Numbered from the stretch's first letter, positions 15,635 through 24,765 are shown. The stretch is DNA of 64,000 nucleotides from Hyphococcus sp. (GCA_028281665.1 JANQJK010000010.1:1-64000); one strand, 5' to 3'. Numbers and translations are program-made. The notes: a model not told the origin generated them from the letters alone.

Positions 15635-17098
15635 ATGGCGACAACGCCGCCCATTGATGCGCCCGCAAGCGATCTCGTCGCCTGCGATACCGCGCAGGCC
15701 GCCGTTGATCGGCTGAAGATGCTTTACGATGACGCCATCGTGGCGCTGCAACAGCAGTTTGCGCGCTATATGGCGGGCGAAGCCGCGCCGGAGCCGGCCG
15801 ACGCGCCGGTCTATCCGTATCTCTGCGCCCGGGTGCCGGCCGAAGCGGCGCCGCAGACATCGTCTCTGGCGCTGGGGCGCGTTGCATCGACCAGTCTTCA
15901 TGGCGCAACGGTGACGCATCCTGCGTTGTTCTCAGGTTACTTTGAACGCCAGCTCACGCGTATCATGAAGCGTTATCAGGCGGAGATCTTCGTCGGTCGG
16001 TCGTTCACGCCAATACCGCTTTCCTTCGGCCTTGAAAGCGCGACGGTGCAGCTCACGCAGGAAAAGCGCAACGCCTTACAACACCATTTCCATACGCCCA
16101 ATCTCGTCGCCACCAATGATGATATTGTCGACGGGCAGATCATCCTGAAGCGCTCGGGGCCGATGCCGCTGTCGATGTTTTCCGCCGAGCGCGTCGATTA
16201 CTCCCTGCACCGCATTCAGCATTATACGGCGACGCGGCCGGACTATTTTCAGGACTTTATTCTGTTTACGAACTATCAGCGTTATGTCGATGAGTTTGTC
16301 GCTTATGCGAAACGGGAAGTTGAAGCCGGCCGCGCTGAAGCGCTGATCGAGCCCGGTGACCGGGTGACGCGCAAGGGCGCGCCGGCGCCGAAGGACGGGG
16401 TGAAGTCCCCGCAAATGCCGGCCTATCATCTCGTGCAGCCCGATCACTGGGGGGTGACGCTGGTCAATATCGGCATAGGGCCGTCAAACGCCAAAACCAT
16501 TACCGATCACCTCGCCGTCCTGCGCCCGCAAGTGTGGCTGATGATCGGTCATTGCGGGGGCCTGCGCCGTTCGCAGCGGCTCGGCGATTATGTCCTGGCG
16601 CACGCTTACCTGCGCGAGGACAACGTGCTTGACGCCGTCCTGCCGCCCTCCGTGCCCTTACCGACCCTTGCCGAAGTGCAGCTTGCCCTGACGAAAGCCG
16701 TTCAAAATGTGAGCGGCATCAAGCAGGGGCGCCTGAAAGAACACTTGCGCACGGGCACGGTGGTGACCACGGACGACCGGAACTGGGAACTGCGGTTTGA
16801 GCGCAACGCCGTGCGCCTCAATCAGGCCCGCGCGATCGCCATCGACATGGAATCAGCGACCATTGCTGCGAACGGATATCGCTATCGCGTTCCTTACGGC
16901 ACGCTGCTGTGCGTTTCCGACAGGCCGCTCCACGGCGAGATCAAGCTGCCGGGGATGGCGGACGCTTTCTATCAGGAGCGCGTCAGTCAGCATCTTGAGA
17001 TTGGCATCAGCGCCATCGAGCTTCTGCGCGCCGAAGCCAAGGCCGGAACGCTGCATTCGCGCAAGCTCAGAAGTTTCGACGAACCGTTTCTGCGGTGA
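15635..17098 (+). CDS. amn: AMP nucleosidase
   Basis: 487 residues from ATG 15635, seven bases after an AGGA site. A longer GTG-started form from 15560 is unlikely. An N-terminal AMP-nucleosidase-specific domain (with RPDYFQDFILFTNYQRYVDE) precedes a nucleoside-phosphorylase fold with LMIGHCGGLRRSQRLGDYVL and IDMESATIAANGYRYRVPYG. It cleaves AMP to adenine and ribose 5-phosphate, controlling adenylate pools. The length is the normal family length. About 250 bases of non-coding DNA follow. Confidence 0.93.
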   Translation: MATTPPIDAPASDLVACDTAQAAVDRLKMLYDDAIVALQQQFARYMAGEAAPEPADAPVYPYLCARVPAEAAPQTSSLALGRVASTSLHGATVTHPALFSGYFERQLTRIMKRYQAEIFVGRSFTPIPLSFGLESATVQLTQEKRNALQHHFHTPNLVATNDDIVDGQIILKRSGPMPLSMFSAERVDYSLHRIQHYTATRPDYFQDFILFTNYQRYVDEFVAYAKREVEAGRAEALIEPGDRVTRKGAPAPKDGVKSPQMPAYHLVQPDHWGVTLVNIGIGPSNAKTITDHLAVLRPQVWLMIGHCGGLRRSQRLGDYVLAHAYLREDNVLDAVLPPSVPLPTLAEVQLALTKAVQNVSGIKQGRLKEHLRTGTVVTTDDRNWELRFERNAVRLNQARAIAIDMESATIAANGYRYRVPYGTLLCVSDRPLHGEIKLPGMADAFYQERVSQHLEIGISAIELLRAEAKAGTLHSRKLRSFDEPFLR

Positions 17099-17310
17099 GG
17101 GCGCGGAGCTGTGAGAGGTTTGTTTTCGCCTAAAGTGGACTTCTATCCGGACTACATACGTCATATGAGTCGCGGCTCAATTGCGACGGGCGGGGCTTCT
17201 GGAATTCAGCTTACAGGCGCTTACCGGGGCACAAAATATCAGACAATAACCCTGCGACTAACGCGGCCTTTGTAAAAGGCGAATTGCGCCGAGACGTAAA
17301 AACACTGATT

Positions 17311-17339
17311 TTGAACAGGCTGACCGATTACTATATATT
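17311..17339 (+). promoter_or_regulatory. Predicted promoter giving a leaderless CNNM transcript
   Basis: TTGAAC at 17311-17316 and TATATT at 17334-17339 are 17 bases apart. The start codon lies at 17346, six bases after the -10 box. No Shine-Dalgarno sequence is visible. The transcript would begin at or next to the start codon. Confidence 0.55.
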
Positions 17340-17345
17340 TTCCGT

Positions 17346-18419
17346 ATGACCCTACTCATTCTGTTTCTTGTGCTGGCAATCGGCGTTTCCTTCTTTTGCT
17401 CTATTGCCGAAGCCGTGCTTCTTTCAGTTCGTCCATCCTATGTCACCGCCCTTGAATTGAAAGGAAAGCGCGGCGCGCAAACGCTTGCAAAGCTTCGCGA
17501 GAATCTCGACCGCCCGCTCGCCGCTATTCTCACCGCCAACACGATTGCACACACGGTCGGCGCCGCAGGCGTAGGCGCCCAAACAATCGTTGTATTCGGA
17601 AACGAATATCTCGGTGTCGCCTCCGCAATTCTTACCTTTCTGGTCCTCGTGCTTTCCGAAATCATACCGAAAACACTGGGCGCAACCTATTGGCAAAAAT
17701 TGGCCCCGACATTCGGGGTTCTTATTCTATGGCTGACGCGCGCGCTTTACCCGATCGTGTTCCTGTCCGAGCGCCTGACGCGCATGCTTTCCCGTACCGG
17801 TCATAAAAGAGGCGCCTTTAGTCGCGAGGAAATGGCGGCAATGGCGGAAATTGGGTCGCGTGAAGGCGGCCTGAACAGACGGGAACACAAAATTATCGAC
17901 AATTTGATGAAGCTATCCCGCGTTTCTGTGCGCGATATCATGACACCCCGGCCGGTCGTGTTTTCTGTACCGGGAAACTTGAAAGTAAAAGAATTCTTCG
18001 CCGCTCATGCCGATAAGCCTTTCTCAAGAATTCCGATTCAGGACGGCGCGGCCGACGATATCTCCAGCTATGTATTGAAAACCGACTTGCTAACCGCTCA
18101 AGCAAACGATGACTTCGACGTGCGCCTCTCTGATTTCAAGAGAAAGTTCCTAATGCTGCCCGACATGGTGACGGCCTCCGATGCATTCGACCGGTTGGTG
18201 CAGGACAAGAGCCATATCGCTCTCGTGGTCGATGAATATGGAACCGTGCAGGGCGTTGTCACGCTGGAAGATGTTTTCGAAACCCTGATTGGCTTTGAGA
18301 TTACGGACGAGCTTGACAAAGTGGAGGATATGCAGGCGCTTGCACAGAAACGCTGGCGAGAGCGCATGATTGCGATGGGGTTCGATCCGGACAGTGCGGA
18401 GTGGAATACGCCCACTTAA
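17346..18419 (+). CDS. CNNM/CorC-type membrane transporter (DUF21 + CBS pair)
   Basis: 357 residues. A DUF21 membrane domain (segments around 2-22, 60-80, 88-110 and 120-142, with FCSIAEAVLLSVRPSYV) is followed by two CBS domains (DIMTPRPVVFSVPG and ALVVDEYGTVQGVVTLEDVF). The C-terminal CorC_HlyC domain of long members is absent, so this is the short form. Relatives export Mg2+ or Co2+ or regulate their transport. Transcription probably starts at the ATG itself. Confidence 0.9.
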   Translation: MTLLILFLVLAIGVSFFCSIAEAVLLSVRPSYVTALELKGKRGAQTLAKLRENLDRPLAAILTANTIAHTVGAAGVGAQTIVVFGNEYLGVASAILTFLVLVLSEIIPKTLGATYWQKLAPTFGVLILWLTRALYPIVFLSERLTRMLSRTGHKRGAFSREEMAAMAEIGSREGGLNRREHKIIDNLMKLSRVSVRDIMTPRPVVFSVPGNLKVKEFFAAHADKPFSRIPIQDGAADDISSYVLKTDLLTAQANDDFDVRLSDFKRKFLMLPDMVTASDAFDRLVQDKSHIALVVDEYGTVQGVVTLEDVFETLIGFEITDELDKVEDMQALAQKRWRERMIAMGFDPDSAEWNTPT

Positions 18420-18505
18420 TTTATCTGTGTTGATCGAGTATCGTTTTGAGTTTCGCAAGTATTGCGATCGCGCAGGCTGTATGCGCTTGACGTTTCCGCG
18501 CCGGC

Positions 18506-19276
18506 CTAGGGCGTTCTTTTTTCCAGCTCTATCTCAAACAGTTTTGGCCAGTATTTTCCGGTTACGAACAGCCGGTCTTCCCCGGCGTTGTATGCAATGC
18601 CGTTCAACACGTCTGCGCCGGCGGCCTGCTCGTTGTCCGACAACAGCCCGCGCATGTCGATGATGCCGGTGACGACGCCGGTTTCCGGGTCAATGCGGAC
18701 GATGGCGTTGGAGTGCCAGACATTGGCGAAGATCTCGCCCGCCACCCATTCGAGTTCGTTGATTTTTGCGAGCGGTTTGCCGCGAAAGGTGACGGTCAGG
18801 CGTCCCGTTTCTTCGAGCGTTTCCGGATCGAGAAAGCGCAAGTCCGACGTGCCGTCGCTCATAATGAGACGCGCGCCGTTATGAGTTAGGCCCCAGCCCT
18901 CGCCGGCGTAGTTGAATGTGCGCTCTTTCGCGAATGTTTCCTGATCGAACACGAAGCCTGCGCCGCTGCGCCAGGTAAGCATGATGATCTTGCCGTCCCA
19001 GGCGACTGAGCCTTCGCCGAAGAGGGTATCTGAAATCGAAACGGACTTCAGGGTCTCGCCGGTTTCCAGCGCCGTCTTGCGCAGGCCTGACGTTCCGTAC
19101 TGGCCGGTCGACTCGTAAAGGGCGCCGTCCTCGAAAAAGAGCCCCTGCGTAAACGCCGTGGTGTCGTGGGGATAGGTGTTTACGATGCGGTAAGAATAAA
19201 ACGTAATTTCCTCCGCCGTGGCGCGCGGCGAGAGAAAAACAAAAGCCAGCACGCCGAGCGCCGCCAAAATCCGCAT
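18506..19276 (-). CDS. Secreted glutaminyl-peptide cyclotransferase
   Basis: 256 residues from ATG 19276. A signal peptide (MRILAALGVLAFVFLSPRATA) is followed by a five-blade propeller of the plant/bacterial glutaminyl cyclase family: TYPHDTTAFTQGLFFEDG, ESTGQYGTSGLRK, GEGWGLTHNG, INELEWVAGEIFANVW and LNGIAYNAGEDRLFVTGK. These are the signature blocks. The enzyme converts N-terminal Gln to pyroglutamate on exported peptides. It converges on the CNNM gene and is divergent from 19474. Confidence 0.93.
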   Translation of the reverse strand: MRILAALGVLAFVFLSPRATAEEITFYSYRIVNTYPHDTTAFTQGLFFEDGALYESTGQYGTSGLRKTALETGETLKSVSISDTLFGEGSVAWDGKIIMLTWRSGAGFVFDQETFAKERTFNYAGEGWGLTHNGARLIMSDGTSDLRFLDPETLEETGRLTVTFRGKPLAKINELEWVAGEIFANVWHSNAIVRIDPETGVVTGIIDMRGLLSDNEQAAGADVLNGIAYNAGEDRLFVTGKYWPKLFEIELEKRTP

Positions 19277-19473
19277 CAAATTCCGGTCCCTGTATCCTTG
19301 CGCCTTCAGATTTACGCGTAAAAGGACGGCCAAAAAAGGGCCGGGGGCGGCAATGAGCCGCGGCCCGGCCGGGCTCCCGCCGATCCCCGCCTACAGGCTG
19401 TTTTCATTGTATCTTTACCATGGGCGCGAACTATGGGCCGGCCGGTATTGATCAGGATTGACGAGGGACTGAT

Positions 19474-19956
19474 ATGGCCGCGTACCGCCTGCTGCTCATC
19501 GTTTCGTTGCTGATCTGCGCGACTTACGCGCTGATAGCCTTCGACACCCATCCGCGTCGCAACCAGGAGTTCTTTCCCTTTTTCACCTGGAGCCTCTTCA
19601 GCTACAGCGGCGCCGAGCGCGACGATTACACGCTCGCCATCGTTGCGCTTGACGACGAGACATTCGACGCGCCGGTCCTCGCGATTGACATTGCCGACCG
19701 GATGACGGGCCTCAAGCGCGATCACCGGTTTCGCAAGATTATGTGGCGCTGGGCGAGCGCCGTCTATTTTGACGATCAGACAGAAGCCGACGCCATGCGC
19801 CGGATTGTCGAAACCCGATACTTCGCAAATGCAGATTTCGCCCGCTACCAGTTCGTTCAGATAAAATACAAGCCGCTGGAACGATATCGGGACCGCAGCA
19901 AGGTTGAAATCGTTCGCCAGCTCGGGGAGCATGAATATGCGCGCGCCGGCGTTTAA
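19474..19956 (+). CDS. Membrane-anchored partner of HTTM protein, unknown function
   Basis: 160 residues. An N-terminal membrane anchor (about 3-22) precedes a soluble part containing FFPFFTWSLFSYSGAERDDY and later KIMWRWASAVYFDDQ. I do not recognise a named family. The gene overlaps the HTTM gene by 20 bases, and the FPFFTWSLF segment recalls small proteins found beside HTTM/gamma-carboxylase-like membrane proteins. A GAGGGA ribosome site precedes the ATG. It is probably an accessory subunit. Confidence 0.7.
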   Translation: MAAYRLLLIVSLLICATYALIAFDTHPRRNQEFFPFFTWSLFSYSGAERDDYTLAIVALDDETFDAPVLAIDIADRMTGLKRDHRFRKIMWRWASAVYFDDQTEADAMRRIVETRYFANADFARYQFVQIKYKPLERYRDRSKVEIVRQLGEHEYARAGV

Positions 19957-20920
19957 CCTCATCAAGCAGTTCCACCCGTTTCACGGCGGTGCGCAAGGCG
20001 CGTTGTCGAGGCTGACGGTTCGTCACGGCCTCTGCGTGAATACGGTTTTCATCTTCTACCTGATTTCCGCCTATATGGCGTATGCGAACCTTCTGAAGAT
20101 TCATCTCAACGAACGCACGACGCCAGCCGTCTATCAATGGCCTGTTGCCTGGCTCGACTGGGTGAACATTCCTTCCGGCCCACAATTCATTGGCATTGCT
20201 GTTTTCGTGCTCGCGATCGCCTGCGCGATGCGCATGAACAGCCGCCTGCTTCGAGTTCTGTTTGCCGCTGCGGCGTGGATGGGCGCGGCCCTCCATGCGA
20301 GTTATGGCGCCGTCAGTCACGGGTTTCACATCTGGATCTGGATTGCGGTGTTTCTGGCGCTGGCGCCGAAAGACCTGTCATTAAAAACGGGCCGCAAGAA
20401 CAAACTATTGCTGCTGGCCGCCGTTACGGGCGCGCAGGCCTACATACTGCTCACCTACACCATGGCCGGCATCAACAAGGTCAAGGGCGGTCTGATCGCG
20501 ATCGCCCATGGCGACGCCGGGAATTTCTCCTGGAATGGCTTTGCCAACCAGATCGCCGACCGGGTCATCCAGTCGGATACCGCGCCATTCGCCGCGGAAC
20601 TTATCGTCGGCAATCCGGCGGTGGTGGCGCCGATGTTCTGGATCGTGATCTTTGCGCAGTTCTTTGCCCTCGCCGTGTTGTTCATGCCGCGCCTGCATCT
20701 CAGTTTCGGGCTGCTCATGATCGGTTTTCATTTCGGCACCTGGGCGCTGATGGAGATCACCTTTCCGGCCCATGTCATGTGGCTTCTGATCTTCTTCGTG
20801 TTCTCGCCGTTTCGCCCGGAGCACGTTTCCGATTCGCCGATTGACATCGCGCGCGATGGGCTTGCGGCGATTTTCAGAAAGCTGCGTGCGTCGCGGCCCG
20901 CCGCAATTCGAACGGCCTAG
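19937..20920 (+). CDS. HTTM / vitamin-K-dependent gamma-carboxylase-like membrane protein
   Basis: 327 residues from ATG 19937, seven bases after GGAG. It has about eight membrane helices. Hallmark stretches are the early LTVRHGLCVNTVFIFYLISA, the middle YTMAGINKVKGG and the late LLMIGFHFGTWALMEITFPA followed by WLLIFFVFSPF. These resemble the HTTM domain shared by gamma-carboxylase-like proteins. The substrate is unknown. The stop overlaps that of the DCC gene on the other strand (CTAG). The partner at 19474 and the DCC oxidoreductase complete a three-gene module. Confidence 0.8.
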   Translation: MRAPAFNLIKQFHPFHGGAQGALSRLTVRHGLCVNTVFIFYLISAYMAYANLLKIHLNERTTPAVYQWPVAWLDWVNIPSGPQFIGIAVFVLAIACAMRMNSRLLRVLFAAAAWMGAALHASYGAVSHGFHIWIWIAVFLALAPKDLSLKTGRKNKLLLLAAVTGAQAYILLTYTMAGINKVKGGLIAIAHGDAGNFSWNGFANQIADRVIQSDTAPFAAELIVGNPAVVAPMFWIVIFAQFFALAVLFMPRLHLSFGLLMIGFHFGTWALMEITFPAHVMWLLIFFVFSPFRPEHVSDSPIDIARDGLAAIFRKLRASRPAAIRTA

Positions 20921-21336
20921 GCGTCAGCGTTTGGCGTAGAGTTGATGGGCTTGCGGCCCAGCGCCGTCAGCGTCGCGCGCCGGCCGAGCTTCAGCGCCGG
21001 ATAGAGCAGCCGCGACAGCCATCTCTTTGAAAAGACAAACGCCGATGCGCGATTGAACGCATCCGAGCGCGTTGTCGTCAGCGCGAGAAAATGCATGGCG
21101 TCAGCGCCGTAATGAATGTGGCCGTCATGGATCACCGCCATGCCTTCATTGAGATCGAAGCCCTGCTCGCGTAACGCCGCGACATCCGGGTGCTCTTCGC
21201 GCGCGTCAATCAGGTCGACGGCGCCGAAGCGATCCTGCAAACGGGTGTGACGGACATAATTCGTACAGAACGGGCACTCGCCGTCATATACGATTTTCAG
21301 CGGCGGTTTCGTTGTCTCGTTCTGATGCGCGTTCAT
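20917..21336 (-). CDS. DCC1-like thiol-disulfide oxidoreductase (DUF393)
   Basis: 139 residues. IVYDGECPFCTNYVRHTRLQ holds the DxxCPFC active site, and AREEHPDVAALREQGFDLNE and YGADAMHFLALTT are the other family blocks. The fold is thioredoxin-like. DCC proteins often travel with, or are fused to, HTTM proteins, matching the neighbour here. It probably handles thiol redox chemistry for that membrane enzyme. It is tail-to-tail with the HTTM gene. Confidence 0.92.
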   Translation of the reverse strand: MNAHQNETTKPPLKIVYDGECPFCTNYVRHTRLQDRFGAVDLIDAREEHPDVAALREQGFDLNEGMAVIHDGHIHYGADAMHFLALTTTRSDAFNRASAFVFSKRWLSRLLYPALKLGRRATLTALGRKPINSTPNADA

Positions 21337-21362
21337 GGCCGGTCTGCGCCTTGGTGTATCCG

Positions 21363-21379
21363 TCCCCGATCATCGGGGA
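21363..21379. repeat. 17-bp palindrome upstream of the DCC gene
   Basis: TCCCCGAT-C-ATCGGGGA at 21363-21379 is a perfect palindrome with a single central base. It lies between the 5' end of the DCC gene and the 3' end of the ceramide synthase gene. It may be an operator for the DCC gene or a hairpin ending the ceramide operon. There is no T-tract. Confidence 0.45.
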
Positions 21380-21435
21380 TCGATGGCCAAGGTGCCAATG
21401 AGCCGTTTGCCATTCGTTAACGCGGAGCCGGCTTT

Positions 21436-22608
21436 TCAGAGAGGTTTTTCGTAAATCCGGTAGGTTTTGTATATCCGCGCGCCCATATCGAGGAGCATCG
21501 ACAGCATGGATTCATTGCTGTCGAGGATCCACGAAAGCTCCGAATGCGTGACGCCATGATCGATATTGGATGAGTTGACCATATCGATGATTTTGTAGGC
21601 GAAGGCCGCGCCCACGGGCTTTTTCTGGAGGTGCTTGCGAACGCCCATCAGCGGCATGCGGGACTGGTCGATCCCTTTGACTTTCAGGCGCCAAAGAAAC
21701 TTCGCCCAGTTAAACGGCAACAACCTGCCATTGAAGTCGTGGATGGCGCGATTGATGTTGGGCAGCACGAGGCCGAAAGCCGCCGGTTCGCCCTTATAGT
21801 AACACAGAACGACATTGTGTTCCTGAATAATCGGCTTCAACTCTTTGGTCATGTGCCGGGCGTGTTCCTCGCCGAAGGGGATAAAGCCCCAATTGTCGGC
21901 CCAGGCGTCATTATAGATATCGATAATGGTGCGGATGTCGCCGATGAGATCGCCGGCTTTCAGGTTGCGGATGGATACGGAAGGTTTGTTGAGCGCCTTC
22001 TCGACGAAGGCGAGCCGTTTTTGGGGAATGAATTCGCGAACGGGAAGCCACTCCAGGGCGTGCATGTCGGCGGCTTTCTGAAAGCCGAGCCGTTCCATGT
22101 GCTCCTTATAATACGGCCGCCCATGGGGCATCATGATGTAGGGCGGCGTATCGAAGCCGTCGATCAGAAGTCCGCATTCTTCGTTTACGGAGAAATTGAA
22201 AGGTCCGGCTATTTTTTTTGCGCCCTGGCCGCGCAGCCAGTCGGCGGCGGTGTTCACGAGGGCGTCAATGAGGGCCGGGTCGTCGGGCGCATCCAGAAAC
22301 CCAAAATGGCCGGCGCCGTCGTCGTGACGATCGAGATGGGCCTGGTTGACGAGCGCCGAGATGCGTCCGACCGGCTTGCTGTCCGCCCATGCGATCCACA
22401 AACGGTGCGGCGATTTTTTGAGCATCGGGTTTTTGGCGGCGTCGATGCGCGCGCCGAGCTCGAACTCCAGCGGAGCCACATAATTCGGATCGTCCGCATA
22501 AAGCGGGCCGGGCATGCGAATGAACGCCTTGCGGTCCGACGAGGACTCAACGGGTCTGATTTCGAATTTCTGCTGGGCGGCAATAGCCATCGGCGGTTCT
22601 TTCTTCAT
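21436..22608 (-). CDS. bcerS: Bacterial ceramide synthase (GNAT family)
   Basis: 390 residues from ATG 22608; an ATG at 22590 is an alternative. The protein has tandem GNAT-like halves. MPGPLYADDPNYVAPLEFEL, PFNFSVNEECGLLIDGFDTP, PYYKEHMERLGFQKAADMHA and VTHSELSWILDSN are blocks of the family to which Caulobacter bCerS belongs. It N-acylates the sphingoid base to give (dihydro)ceramide, acting in place of eukaryotic ceramide synthase. The position at the end of a cluster with Spt, ACP, CerR and AasR supports this strongly. The function is by homology and context. Confidence 0.85.
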   Translation of the reverse strand: MKKEPPMAIAAQQKFEIRPVESSSDRKAFIRMPGPLYADDPNYVAPLEFELGARIDAAKNPMLKKSPHRLWIAWADSKPVGRISALVNQAHLDRHDDGAGHFGFLDAPDDPALIDALVNTAADWLRGQGAKKIAGPFNFSVNEECGLLIDGFDTPPYIMMPHGRPYYKEHMERLGFQKAADMHALEWLPVREFIPQKRLAFVEKALNKPSVSIRNLKAGDLIGDIRTIIDIYNDAWADNWGFIPFGEEHARHMTKELKPIIQEHNVVLCYYKGEPAAFGLVLPNINRAIHDFNGRLLPFNWAKFLWRLKVKGIDQSRMPLMGVRKHLQKKPVGAAFAYKIIDMVNSSNIDHGVTHSELSWILDSNESMLSMLLDMGARIYKTYRIYEKPL

Positions 22609-22648
22609 ACGCCGCCGGAATGTCGGCGACGCGCCGACGTCTCTAGCC

Positions 22649-23146
22649 CTAGTTCAGCTTGATGACCACCTTGGCGCCCCCATTGGCGTCGACGGGAAAG
22701 AGCGCTTCTTCCACGTGGGGCGGGCCGAACCGGATTTTCGGATTGTTGGAGATGCCCCATGGCTCAGCCGGCAATCCGAACGCGCCTTTATCGAACGTCT
22801 TGTTGGCGTTTTCGTCGTGATAGACCGCAATGGCGTAATCGCCGGGCTCGGGCGCGGCGATGCACAGGCTCGTAAAGGGCGCCTTCGCAGCCGCCCGGCG
22901 CTGGGCGACGCGGCCTGCGCGCTTCAGAAATCCGTCATTGTCGTTAACGTAGAGATCGATCGTCACAAGCCCGATGCTCTCCTTGAGCCCGTCTATGACG
23001 ATGCGGATTTCATTGGCTGCGCCGTTGCAGCTCACATGATCAAAATCGAACAGAGTCGGATCGAGATCCGCCTTGTCGTTGGCGAGGGCGGCGGCGAAAA
23101 GAGACGCTCCGGCCAGCGCGGCGCCTAAGGTTTTTGCCAAAGTCAT
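22649..23146 (-). CDS. DUF2141 periplasmic protein in the ceramide locus
   Basis: 165 residues from ATG 23146, with GAGAG seven bases before it. A signal peptide (about 1-22, ending AAALA) leads a beta-sandwich DUF2141 domain with YAIAVYHDENANKTFDKGAF and GLPAEPWGISNNPKIRFGPP. The role of DUF2141 proteins is not known. The place between bcerS and spt suggests a periplasmic job in ceramide handling or transport. One extra feature is a Cys pair (C42 and about C95) that could form a disulfide. Confidence 0.85.
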   Translation of the reverse strand: MTLAKTLGAALAGASLFAAALANDKADLDPTLFDFDHVSCNGAANEIRIVIDGLKESIGLVTIDLYVNDNDGFLKRAGRVAQRRAAAKAPFTSLCIAAPEPGDYAIAVYHDENANKTFDKGAFGLPAEPWGISNNPKIRFGPPHVEEALFPVDANGGAKVVIKLN

Positions 23147-23295
23147 CGTCAAACTCTCAACTCAAAGAAATGGGCCCGTAATCCTAAAACGTCAGCCCGA
23201 CCCTTAACGGACGAAATTGCGGTCATTATGGGGCTGACGCGATTATGAGGCCGATTGCCCATGAAATCCCTCGTCTGGCGGCGCTCGGCGGCGAA

Positions 23296-24498
23296 CTAGG
23301 CGGCCGAGGCGTTAAGCTGCTCCGATAGCGCGGTATAAGCGCCAACCACGATGTCGAGATCTTCCGCCGTATGGGCGGCCGACACCGACAGTCGAAGGAT
23401 CGACGTTGCATTTGGCGTGCCGGGCGGGATCGCCAGATTAACGTAAACGCCGTTTTCCATGAGAAAATTCCACGCCATGAAAGCCTGCTCGCGGCTGGCG
23501 AGCTTAACGGCGATCACCGGGCTCTCCGGCGCACACAGATCGAAGCCAAGCTGCTGAAAGGCCGAGTGGACGCGGCGGGCGTTTTCCCAAAGCTGCTTGC
23601 GCATGGAATCGTCACTTTTAAGGCGCGCAAGAGCGGCGCTCGCCGCCGCCACATTGGCGGGGGAAGGCGAGGCGGTGAACATATAGGGCCGGCTTGAAAA
23701 CCTTAAATATTCAAGCTCGGGATGATTGGACGCGACGAAGCCGCCGATAGAGGCAAGGCTTTTGGAAAACGTGCCGGTGTAGAAATCGACGTCAGACAGC
23801 ACGCCGTCCCGTTCGCAGACGCCGCGGCCATTGTCGCCGAAGACGCCGAAGGAGTGGGCTTCATCAAGCAGCGCGTAAGCGCCGTGTTTATGGGCGACCT
23901 CGACAAGCTCCTTGACCGGCGCGACGTCGCCGAACATGGAATACATGCCTTCGAAACAGACGAGCTTTCCTTTGACCTCCGGTCCCAGTCTTGAAAGGCG
24001 TTTGTCGAGGCTTGCCGGATCGTTATGACGGAAGCGGATTGTTTCCGCGCCCGAGAGCTGGCACCCGTCGTAAATGCATGCGTGACAGTCGGCGTCGATC
24101 AGAATGACGTCGTCAGGCGGTTGCACCAGTGCTGAAATGGCGCCGAGATTTGCCTGGTATCCGGTCGAAAAGACGATGCAGTGCTTGTAGCCAAGGAAGT
24201 CTGCAAGTTCTCGTTCAAGCTCGCGGTGGCCGGCATAGGTGCCGTTTGCGAAGCGCGATCCCGTCGTGCCGGTGCCTGACGCCGCGACGGCGTCTTTCGC
24301 TGCGTCGACGGCGGCCTCGTCATAGGTAAGCCCGAGATAGTTATTGGTTCCTGCAAGGACGATCTCCCTGCCCTTGACCATGGCGCGGGTCGGCCCCTTC
24401 ATCTCGTCCATGGAAACAGCGAACGGGTCGCGCCCGGCGCTTTCCCTCAGCGCGTGGTAAACGGTGGCGGTCGCCTCAAATTTTTCGAACAGGCCCAT
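23296..24498 (-). CDS. spt: Serine palmitoyltransferase
   Basis: 400 residues. It is an alpha-oxoamine synthase fold: GTGTTGSRFANGTYAGHREL, the PLP-stacking H139 in DADCHACIYDG, D212 and H215 in LLDEAHSFGVFG, and PLP lysine K246 in GTFSKSLASIGG. Closest relatives are the soluble bacterial Spt and AONS/KBL enzymes. The ACP gene 3 bases upstream and the ceramide genes around it favour Spt. It condenses L-serine with a fatty acyl thioester to 3-ketosphinganine and is expected to be cytosolic or membrane-associated. Confidence 0.92.
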   Translation of the reverse strand: MGLFEKFEATATVYHALRESAGRDPFAVSMDEMKGPTRAMVKGREIVLAGTNNYLGLTYDEAAVDAAKDAVAASGTGTTGSRFANGTYAGHRELERELADFLGYKHCIVFSTGYQANLGAISALVQPPDDVILIDADCHACIYDGCQLSGAETIRFRHNDPASLDKRLSRLGPEVKGKLVCFEGMYSMFGDVAPVKELVEVAHKHGAYALLDEAHSFGVFGDNGRGVCERDGVLSDVDFYTGTFSKSLASIGGFVASNHPELEYLRFSSRPYMFTASPSPANVAAASAALARLKSDDSMRKQLWENARRVHSAFQQLGFDLCAPESPVIAVKLASREQAFMAWNFLMENGVYVNLAIPPGTPNATSILRLSVSAAHTAEDLDIVVGAYTALSEQLNASAA

Positions 24499-24501
24499 GA
24501 C

Positions 24502-24765
24502 TTAACCCTGTTCCTTTTTGATCTGGTGGATCGCGTCCACGAGCTCGCCGATGGTCTTGGTTTCGGAAATCGTGTTCACCGGAATGGAGATGTCGTAGAA
24601 ATCCTCAATGTCCATCACCATGTCGAGCACGGCGACGGAATCGATTTCGAGATCAGCGATCAGGTCCGTCTCGCTGCTGAGTTCAACGCCCTTTTCGTTC
24701 AAGGGTTCGATCAGCGAACAGATTTTCCGAAAAACAAGATCGTCGTCCTGCTGTATGCCGGACAT
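24502..24765 (-). CDS. Dedicated acyl carrier protein of the ceramide locus
   Basis: 87 residues, acidic and helical. The phosphopantetheine site is S43 in LEIDSVAVLDMV, where a housekeeping ACP would read DSLD. It ends three bases before the spt start, so the two are co-translated. It most likely presents the acyl chain, activated by AasR, to Spt. The divergent motif suggests that it is not the general fatty acid synthesis ACP. Confidence 0.93.
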   Translation of the reverse strand: MSGIQQDDDLVFRKICSLIEPLNEKGVELSSETDLIADLEIDSVAVLDMVMDIEDFYDISIPVNTISETKTIGELVDAIHQIKKEQG

